Source: Mermis nigrescens (taxonomy: Eukaryota; Nematoda; Enoplea; Mermithida; Mermithidae). Taken from it: DNA of 64,000 nucleotides. Below the pieces are notes generated by a model, which saw nothing but the letters and a program-made list of their open reading frames with translations, searched no databases and had not been told where the DNA came from. Location of the stretch: positions 248,001 to 312,000 of the forward strand of contig JAVLUZ010000813.1 of assembly GCA_036768485.1 (NCBI GenBank). The letters are read 5' to 3'. The position numbers and the translations under genes were made by a program. The stretch's first letter is position 1, and every line of letters begins with the position of its first letter. Shown piece by piece: positions 56,692-64,000 of the stretch.

Positions 56692-59600
56692 TAGGGATGC
56701 AGCGGGTGCACATTTTTTGGAATAGCGGGTGCGGGTGCGGGTACCAAAATTTTGCTTTAGCGGGTGAGGGTGCGGTGCGGGTGTCGCACCTTAAAAATAG
56801 CGGGTACGGGTGGCGGGTGGCGGGTTTAGCAGTGAGATATAGCATAATATAAATAGGCTAAAAATGCTCCATTTTTTTGTCTTCATGCAGTTATTTACTG
56901 TAAGCAAAATTCATATTAATCTTCAAGCTGATTGTCTTTTTCTTTTTTTTTCAAAATTCATTGTGTACGACTCAAAAATCTGTAGAAAATCCAGTGTATT
57001 TTTAGATGCGTTTAATTATCTCATTAAATTCAAAGATATTCTAAAAAGTAATTTGTACCATCACGTAGAGAATTGATTGAGCTTTCTCAGAATCGTATAA
57101 CGTTAACCATATAAATAATTAATAATATTACAACGAGTATGGCGCCAAAACGGCAGTGCCAAAACGTACTACTTCGTCTTAAAAAAGCAATGTACAATAC
57201 ATTGCTGCATAATATCTCTACTCACGCTAGAGTGGTTGAACTGATGCATGTAAAGACTGGCACCTAGACCCTTCTTTTTTAAAAAAGCATAATTCGCATA
57301 ATTGGAATTAACCTTAAGAGAGCCTGAACATGTATCTGCAGTCCAGAGGGTACCTAAAAATATGACTCATTACAAGTAGATGTTCGCTTTTCCAATTTGT
57401 ACTGGTACGTTAGAACACACTGTTATACATTTTGGTTTTTTCATTAACGAGCCACTGCCTCAGAATCGTTTTGTCTTTTCGTAAATTCTAATTATTATTA
57501 TCCGCCACCCGCTGTTTTATCATAATATTTTTAGCGGGTGCGGGTGCGGGTGCGGGAAGCAAAATTTCGAATAGCGGGTGCGGGGTGCGGGTACCAAAAA
57601 AGAAGCGGGTAATAGCGAGTGCGGGTGCGGGTATCCGCTGCATCCCTAATATATACATATGTACGTACAAAGAATTTTCAGGGGGCAAAAAGTAAAAATG
57701 TCAAATTTTTGGACCGGTAGTATTCTGTACAATTCGCCTTTGCTTAACTCCAAAATTAAATTCTAAAAGGCAAAAAACGTAAACCAGTGTTGTTTCTTTA
57801 CACACACAGTGCTCCTGAATTAACTTTTGAAAAGCCATCTTCCTCTCAGCTTGTAATTTTTGGATGGTCCTAAATTTTCAAACCACTTTGTGCTCATAAC
57901 AGTGAGAGATTTGTTTGCGATTAAGAGACGTAAAATACATGAGCCGCTGTAAACGACAAAAAAATGATCCATAAAAGGTAGACGCATCTATGTAGGTTTA
58001 GAAAAATTTCTAGGCATTTCTTCCGTTCACAAAAGTGTGAAGCGTAAAGTGTTCTGTTTACACTCATGGAAGTCCTTATATTCATAACAGTAACACGAGT
58101 TTAAAGTGCATAAAAAAGGGACCTTAAGTTTTATTTATTTCAAAAAAAAAGTAAAAAAAGCTTACTGTAAATAATATTGACAGTGTAATTTCCAGCCTTT
58201 AATCCACCGGAGAATATATTCGACGAATCGATTCTGGCGTAAAGTTTACGAAATGTGGGCAAAGCCGAAATTCGCATCCAAACGATGAAAGATTCGTTCT
58301 GCATTTTATTGTTCAAATCGGTAATATAATGCCGCCAATTAATCGGCTTCGTCGTATTTTTGAAATCTGCCAGTGTAAAGTGGTTTAAAAAACATTCTTA
58401 CGGCAGGATTTAGGCCGAAAATTCAAATTAAGGTACGATTTGCGATTTTGTCCATGAAGAATCGGGGCTTAAAACTGCATCCAGGAAGAGCTTAGGCGAA
58501 ATGGCCCTCAATTTATGGGGCCAACGGTTTTTTCTTCAAAAACTTCACCGAAAATTGAAAAATTCCAAATTTTGGACGTGAGATTTAATGATTGATTTTA
58601 CATCGAGATTTTCGAAAATAACAGATTTATGAAGATGTTTTAACGAATTTTAACCGTGGCCAACCTTGATAATTCTCGGTGAACTGCAACTGTACACTCA
58701 TATAGAAGCATACATAGGACGGGCGCAGGGTAGAGAGAGTTCGGGCACCCCCACCCAAACTTGTACGTCCCCATTTCATCCATTCAGAAAACTTTCGACC
58801 CCCTTACTCTATATGATCTAGGGGTTCGGGGGTAAGACTTTATACCCCCCCCCAGAAAAATTTTCACCCCTGCAAAACTTTTTTCACCCCCCACCCCTAG
58901 AAGTGGCGATTTAAAAGTTACCAAGAACATTCTAAAATTTGTAGAAAAGGTGCTTTTTTAAGCATTTTTACCTATCTATTTGCTCAGAAGTGCCAAATTT
59001 TTCGCGCTACGCGCCATTACACTCATGTTGACTATATTTTGTACAATTTGTTACGACTTTTTTGATTTTTTTCGAAATTTTTTTATATTTTTCACTCTAG
59101 AAAGATAGAGCATCGTCAGAAACGCTGAAAAACGATGTTTTTGACGCGAAACTCCTATTTTTGGACCCAAAAAGGGCACTTTATATTTTCAACCCCCCCC
59201 TCCCCACAGTTTCCCATTCTGTGCATGTTCATATGCCCCCGACCGATTTTTGGCGAAAACTTTAGTTTTTAGCTATTTTCAGGTGTTTTTTGCCCTTTTT
59301 GACCGAAAATCGGAGTCGATTAACCCCCGTCTTATATCCGCGAACCTCACCCAAAATTTCGAGCCGCTCCATGTATGTTAGAAGGCTATAAACATCATTT
59401 TAAACTTCACAGTTCGGCTTTTGATGCTTTTCGGAAGGTAGCGTGACAAATTTAGCTGGGAGAAAATATGAAGAAATTTATGTTTTACAATTTAACAAAC
59501 AAGTCAAGAGAATGTTTTGATTTATATTATTTTAAATTTTTTGTGCTCTTCTGCGCATCTATTTTTTGTTTTTTACTCAAAAATTTTTGAGGATATTATA

Positions 59601-60910
59601 AATTAAAATAAGGCTTTTCATGAGAAAATTTTTGATTTTGAAGATTTTCCTGAAAGTTGGTCCAAGAGAACGAGCGTCTCAAATCATGTAAAGGCTCAAA
59701 GATTTTGGAAAAATCCCAATTTTTCTTAAAAGCCGCTGAAAACGTTGAAAAAGCTGTATCAGAAACTTTTTTCGCAAAACCTAAAGTATAAATGTTCAGC
59801 TCGAGTGAAAATCGGGACCGGCTGAACCCTAGATGGGGTCATACATGTAACGGCTCGAAATTTGGGGGGGAATCCGGCCATTCACAGGGCGGAGGTAAAT
59901 GACCTCCAATTTTTTGGCCAAAAACGCCTAAAAACAGCAAAAAATCAAATTTTTCCAAAAAAATCGAGGGGATCAAAAAGTTTCTGGCTTTGGGGGATGG
60001 GGGACATTCGACTCCAGGTGGGGGGTCTCCCACCCCCCTGTTGCATGTATAAGCGGGGTCCCTACACAAATCCACCCCTCATGTTCAACCTGTTCACTAC
60101 AACGCATTCCCTAATGCATGCACGATTATCACCAGACACGCCCAGCCTGGGAATTCCTCGGAGTAGAATAAAAAAAAATTAACAGCGGCTTTTTGGGCAC
60201 AAAATATCATTTTTTCGACGTTCCCGCACAGTGTTCCTTATTTCTAAAACCTAAAAGATGAAAAGATTTTCGTGAAAAAATCGAGTAAATTGACCAAAAC
60301 ATAGTCAAAATGTGAGCATACGGCGCGAAGCGCAAAAAAATTGACATTTTTGAGCCAAAGTACCGCTAAGAATACATACCTAGAACCACAGAATTTATAT
60401 AATTTTTTCAGAAAATAAAATTTGTGACGGGTGACAAAATTCCAGGGGAAGGGGGGCGAAAGAAACCGTTTCTGGGTGTAAACCATTGCATGTAACAAGT
60501 ATAGGGGATCAAAACCCAAAGTTGATCACCTGCATCCCTCAAAGCAACAAAATTTTTGACAACCCATTTTTGGAAAATAACATTGCGTGTTTCGGCCGTT
60601 TTAAGGCTTTCTTTGCCGTTTTTAGGTGTTTATTGGCGGTTTTTCCTCGTAAATTGAAGGTCGTTAATCCTCATCCCCTTAAAATGGCCGGGACCCCCTC
60701 CTCCTAGAAATTTCGAGCCCCTGCATGTATGATGAGAAAGAACCCCCGCCGCCTCGAGATAATGTATGATTATCACTTAAGTTTATGTACGCACCGTCTA
60801 AATTGGGTGGATTACGAAATTTCAAAGAAACGTCGGTGGCCCAGGCTATTTCCGTGAAATTAAACGGTACTCCGATTGGTTGAGGGCTGATCGAAGTAGG
60901 CACAATTTGA
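55602..60910 (-). CDS. TMEM30A: TMEM30/CDC50 (LEM3 family) gene, C-terminal half
   Basis: TMEM30/CDC50 proteins are two-pass membrane subunits that chaperone P4-ATPase phospholipid flippases out of the ER and support their activity. Three exons join in phase and give, in order, [71 protein letters not shown] and [15 protein letters not shown], followed by the second membrane segment ([17 protein letters not shown]). These are signature motifs of the family. Missing are the N-terminal cytoplasmic part, the first membrane segment and the cysteine-containing ectodomain start (expected upstream, above 61 kb or beyond the window) and the short C-terminal tail after GTATTT. Repeats lie in both introns. 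It is the closest gene upstream of hemicentin and is read in the same direction. Confidence 0.92.
56299..56545 (+). mobile_element. Family E hAT-like MITE, copy 2
   Basis: 247 bp. Starts CATAGGTATG and ends CGCTGTTGTTGCA. Perfect duplication TGTCTAAT at 56291-56298 and 56546-56553. A second, partial copy precedes it at about 56105-56290. Confidence 0.85.
56614..56690. repeat. (TA)n microsatellite
   Basis: About 38 TA units. Served as the target of the hAT-like element at 56692. Confidence 0.98.
56692..57648 (+). mobile_element. hAT-like element with GCGGGTGC arrays, inserted in (TA)n
   Basis: 957 bp. Termini TAGGGATGCAGCGG and its inverse CCGCTGCATCCCTA. Perfect 8-bp duplication ATATATAC (56684-56691 and 57649-57656). 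Next to each end are short arrays of GCGGGTGC-type units in inverted order; the centre is AT-rich and has no recognisable transposase. It landed at the end of a (TA)n microsatellite. Confidence 0.92.
58166..58366 (-). CDS. TMEM30A: TMEM30 exon with ectodomain core
   Basis: Acceptor CACTGGCAG, donor GTAAGC; phases 1 to 1. [19 protein letters not shown], then [19 protein letters not shown] and [13 protein letters not shown]. The WMR-x-xALPxFRKLY block is highly conserved in CDC50 proteins. Confidence 0.95.
58811..59231 (+). mobile_element. Family B copy, diverged
   Basis: Contains GCGCTACGCGCCATTACAC, CTCTAGAAAGATAGAGCATC and an end CATTCTGTGCATG. Edges approximate. Located in the first visible TMEM30 intron. 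Confidence 0.75.
59840..60051 (+). mobile_element. Family E hAT-like MITE, copy 3
   Basis: 212 bp. Starts CATACATGTAACGGCTCG and ends CTGTTGCATGTATA. Flanks GATGGGGT and AGCGGGGT share five of eight positions. Confidence 0.75.
60190..60497 (-). mobile_element. Family B fragment
   Basis: Contains CATACGGCGCGAAGCGCAAA and AAATCGAGTAAATTGACCAA, both family B landmarks in reverse orientation. Borders unclear. The end near 60493 runs into a family E copy. Confidence 0.65.
60795..60910 (-). CDS. TMEM30A: TMEM30 exon with AW-TDV-KFRNPP motif (5' edge uncertain)
   Basis: Donor GTGCGT in phase 1 joins the next exon as Asn-Leu-Asp-Asp-Phe. The 5' edge is unclear. The only usable AG gives a start at 60910, yet the reading frame upstream continues FNDSFYM, which resembles the family's conserved Phe-Asn-Asp motif, and then meets a TGA with no AG in between. 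A family A repeat begins about 50 bases farther upstream. See findings. Confidence 0.75.
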
Positions 60911-60965
60911 CTCATGTAAAACGAATCATTAAAAATAAGTCAAGACTCGTTTCAAGAATCTATAA

Positions 60966-61142
60966 GAGTAAAGCTGGGCGTGGGGGTTTGGGGGTATGGA
61001 CCCCCAGAAACCAAAATACCCCCATAATTCAATTTTCGAAAATTTTCTGTTTTTTCGCCATACCACCATTTTTAAGGCGATTTTTTGACCTTTACAAAAT
61101 CTTGCACCCCCCCACCAGAGCTTTGGTGCCACCCACTTATGG
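60966..61142 (-). mobile_element. Family A hAT-like MITE, copy 6 (reverse)
   Basis: About 177 bp in reverse orientation, ending GGTGCCACCCACTTATG. Internally deleted. No clear target duplication. It lies immediately upstream of the first visible TMEM30 exon. Confidence 0.8.
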
Positions 61143-61455
61143 TGAGAAGGGGGTATTGCCACACATGGGCAACAACGAAATTCGGGTGGCGGGGGTCCGA
61201 TGCGGCCAAAGGCCAAATTGCCCAAAATAGCACTAAAATTCAATTCTGGGAGGTCTATCGATTTTGGGGTGGGGCTTTCCAGATTTTGTAGGGTACGCAA
61301 AAATAAGCCCAATTTAGCTAAAAAATAAACGAAACATTCTACTAATTTTAGAAAATGGCGTCAAAAAACGGAAACAATAGTCTAAATTTGATTTTTTCCT
61401 GTATTTTGTAACGATGTGGGTAGGGAAAGCAGATGAGATTCTTCCGGGTGACTGA

Positions 61456-61686
61456 CACACGGGCGTGGGGTTTGGGGGTATGCACGTCCCCAGCAGAAAC
61501 CAAGATACCACCCTCAGAATTCAATTTTTGAAATTGTTTTCGCAATTTTTTGATGCCAATGGATAGTGCTCGACGAAAAACGTTTAAAAATGGTTTTTTC
61601 GCCATACCACCATTTTTAATACCATTTTATGACCTTTGAAAAATTTTGCACCACCCCATCCAGAATTTTAGTGCTGCCCACCTATG
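61456..61686 (-). mobile_element. Family A hAT-like MITE, copy 7 (reverse)
   Basis: 231 bp, reverse orientation. Starts CACACGGGCGTGGGG and ends GCTGCCCACCTATG. Perfect duplication GTGACTGA at 61448-61455 and 61687-61694. Confidence 0.93.
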
Positions 61687-61699
61687 GTGACTGATTCCC

Positions 61700-62584
61700 A
61701 AATTCGCCTAGTTTCGTGGACAACGTGCAGAATATAAAGTCGAAAAGCGTAATAGCCATTGAGCCTCACACCATTTTTTTCATTTTTATATCAAATTCCT
61801 TGAATATGTACATACAAATAAAACTATGAAAACATATCTAATAAATTTGATACATATCAAAATATATGATTGCGGACTGAAGAAGCAGTGTATAAGTTTC
61901 TGCTGTTTCTCTATTAAGCTCGAGCTACACTTTTATTTTGAATATTAATTCTTATTTAAATTTTATAAAAATAATCTTTTATCAGTCAATATTAATATTA
62001 AGAAAGATTTAAAAGTTCCTAAAATCCCTGAAGTCCCACAAGTCCCTAAAGAAAGAATATAAAATCCTCCAATGTTTTAAAACAGCCGCTTAATCACGGC
62101 AAAGCACCCTTTTCAGATAAAAAACCCCTTAATTCTATCTCTCAACTTTCTGCATTGTTTTCCATTGCAAATCGCCAAAATTCGATGGAAAAAATAGAAA
62201 TTTCAAGATTTTTCTAATCAGCATTGAGCCATTATGCCAATTATACATTTAGCGCAAACTGGAGATTTTCTGCAAGTTTTTCTTGAAATAAAATGGCATT
62301 TTTTGCTTTTTTGAATCTTTTCTTTTACATTCATTATACAGAATATATTGAAAACGATCAAGAAAACCATCATTTTCAATTCAATATATCGCAGCGGTTT
62401 TCGATATAAAATTTATAGATACGCACCTGATTGCATATATATGCCTCCAAGCAGGCCCGTTACCAGGATTCGGCCAAGGGAGTGGGGGCGGACCGAAACT
62501 CAACTGGTCTATATGTCAGAGAATACGTCGGGCGGGATAGCCCGGAAAAACCGCATTTTCAACGTTTTTCGATATGCTCTAGTC
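61700..62584. other. Upstream of visible TMEM30 exons, nothing recognised
   Basis: AT-rich. Searched by eye on the minus strand for the TMEM30 first membrane segment and Cys-rich start, without success. Confidence 0.5.
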
Positions 62585-62968
62585 CATACATGCACAGCAT
62601 GGGAAATCCGGGGTGGGGTGAAATTATAAAGTACATTTTTTGGATCCGAAAATGGTAGGTACGCGTGAAAAACATCGTTTTTCAGCGTTTCTGACGATGC
62701 TCTGTCTTTCTAAACATAAAAACATAAGAACATTTCGAAAAAAATCGAAAAGTCGGAACAAATTGTACAAAATATAGTCAAAACATGAGTATAATGGCGC
62801 GAAGCACCGAAAATTTGGCACTTTTGAGCAAATAAAGCTAAAAACGCTTGAAAAGCATCTTTTCTAATAATTTTTAGAAAATTTTCAGGGAAGTTTCCAA
62901 AAATCGCCAATTCTGTGGGGAGGGGTGAAAATTTTTCTCGGGGCTGAAACCCCCTCAAATCATGTATG
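62585..62968 (-). mobile_element. Family B hAT-like MITE
   Basis: 384 bp, reverse orientation. Starts CATACATGCACAGCATGGG and ends AAATCATGTATG. Flanks GCTCTAGTC and GCTCTATC look like an 8-bp duplication with one indel. Palindrome core near 62800. Confidence 0.85.
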
Positions 62969-63250
62969 GCTCTATCCATTATAATCAATAAAATTTGAGC
63001 TTTTCAAAAAAATTTTTCTCACTCAAAACGCTATGAGAAGTATCGTTTTTTGGCTGCGCTTGAGCCAAAATTATGGAAATACTTCACATGTGGCGCTAAG
63101 CGCCGAAAATTTCAACATTTGACGACAAATACACATGCGATCTTTCCGTCTTTCCGTGCATTATCTTACGTTCTAAAATTTTTCTTCGGCCAACATGGGA
63201 AGGCGACCACCCCCCCAAACCCCTTCCCCCTCAAATACGACCCTGCCTCC

Positions 63251-63421
63251 CGGGGCAAATTTAGGAGCGGGGGGGCTTCAGCCGCCCCCCCATCGGCCCA
63301 AACTAGTGCGCAAAATCAAGGATCTTTGAGCGATTTTTAGAGATTTTCGGGTTAAAACGGCTAATTTTTCCGCCCAAGTCAGGGTTCCGCCCCCCTTAGG
63401 AAAATCCTGGATCCGCCATTG
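63251..63421 (-). mobile_element. Family H element, short form
   Basis: 171 bp, reverse orientation, ending TCCTGGATCCGCCATTG. Perfect 8-bp duplication CTGCCTCC at 63243-63250 and 63422-63429. Confidence 0.88.
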
Positions 63422-64000
63422 CTGCCTCCATGTATTAGGTTTGCGTAATGATTCTTATATTTTTAGCTGAAAATGAAAAATGCCGAATTTTGAGCACAAA
63501 ACAAGAAAATAGTCCGGTTATCATTTTAAGCTTAGTATGTTTTTGACTCTTATAATTTTGCGATTGAAAACTAAGAATAAGGATTTAATTTGAGATTATA
63601 AAATTTGAAAAGCCTCGAAAAAGACCCAAAAATCGATTTCCCGCAATCGATGCACAATGAAGAGAAAACTGTATTTCATAATCAAACATGCCTATTAGCG
63701 TGAATGTAAAGCCTCGAAATTTTGAGAGGTGGTCTCCAGCCCAGCCATGTTTACATACATAGGAGGAGCGGTAAATGACCTCCAATTATTGTCCAGAAAT
63801 GGCAAAAACAGCACCTAATACTGATCAAAAACGCGAGTTTCCGCCAAAAATCGGGGGAGGTCAACATTTCCCGACGTTGAGGGGATGGAAGAGGACCGAC
63901 TTTGGTGGAGATTCCCCATCAGACATGCACAGCTAAGAAATTCTGGAGATTGGAATTTCGCAGTGTCATCTGGGCTCAAAATGTTGGGCACACGTCGAAA

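Noticed and set aside
56443..56845. Frames with repeated Ile-Tyr
   Set aside because: Translation of the (TA)n tract and the ends of a transposable element.
59862..61312. Several frames of 70-127 codons near the TMEM30 exons
   Set aside because: They coincide with family E, I and A repeats in either orientation; no conserved protein pattern.

Overview
The window is AT-rich animal nuclear DNA: spliced genes on the minus strand, long introns, microsatellites and many small transposon relics. The encoded proteins and the intron structure fit an invertebrate metazoan. Some TMEM30 residues look insect-like, but I cannot name a species from this sequence. Two genes are recognisable, both on the minus strand. 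(1) About 3.35-48.5 kb: the 5' part of a hemicentin gene (HMCN1 / him-4 type). I could chain 31 exons, each with GT..AG borders and matching codon phase, from the signal peptide and VWA domain (exons 1-3) through the hemicentin linker region (exons 4-7) into 13 consecutive Ig domains (exons 7-31), about 1,650 codons. The last exon seen ends in phase 1, so the gene continues past position 1, where more Ig domains and the C-terminal nidogen/EGF part would be expected. (2) About 55.6-60.9 kb: the C-terminal half of a TMEM30/CDC50 (LEM3 family) P4-flippase subunit gene. Three exons are secure; the N-terminal exons were not found and may lie beyond 64 kb.

Layout: 1-3.3 kb, hemicentin intron with one unexplained plus-strand open stretch; 3.35-29.2 kb, Ig exons; 29.2-34.8 kb, large intron with nested repeats; 34.8-42.0 kb, linker and VWA exons, with a dead mariner transposon in the intron between exons 2 and 3; 42.0-48.2 kb, intron 1; 48.2-48.5 kb, first coding exon; 48.6-55.3 kb, hemicentin upstream region with a CpG-rich block near 51.3-51.6 kb; 55.6-61 kb, TMEM30; 61-64 kb, dense repeats.

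The most striking layer is the repeats. At least eight families of short non-autonomous hAT-like elements (about 170-960 bp) can be delimited by reading 8-bp target-site duplications on both sides. Several families share termini of the type CAYACRTG, and otherwise different families share an internal palindrome, GGCGCGAAGCGCC. Nested insertions give their relative ages. There are no bacterial features, CRISPR arrays, rRNAs or recognisable tRNAs. All assignments are from reading alone; no database search was possible.
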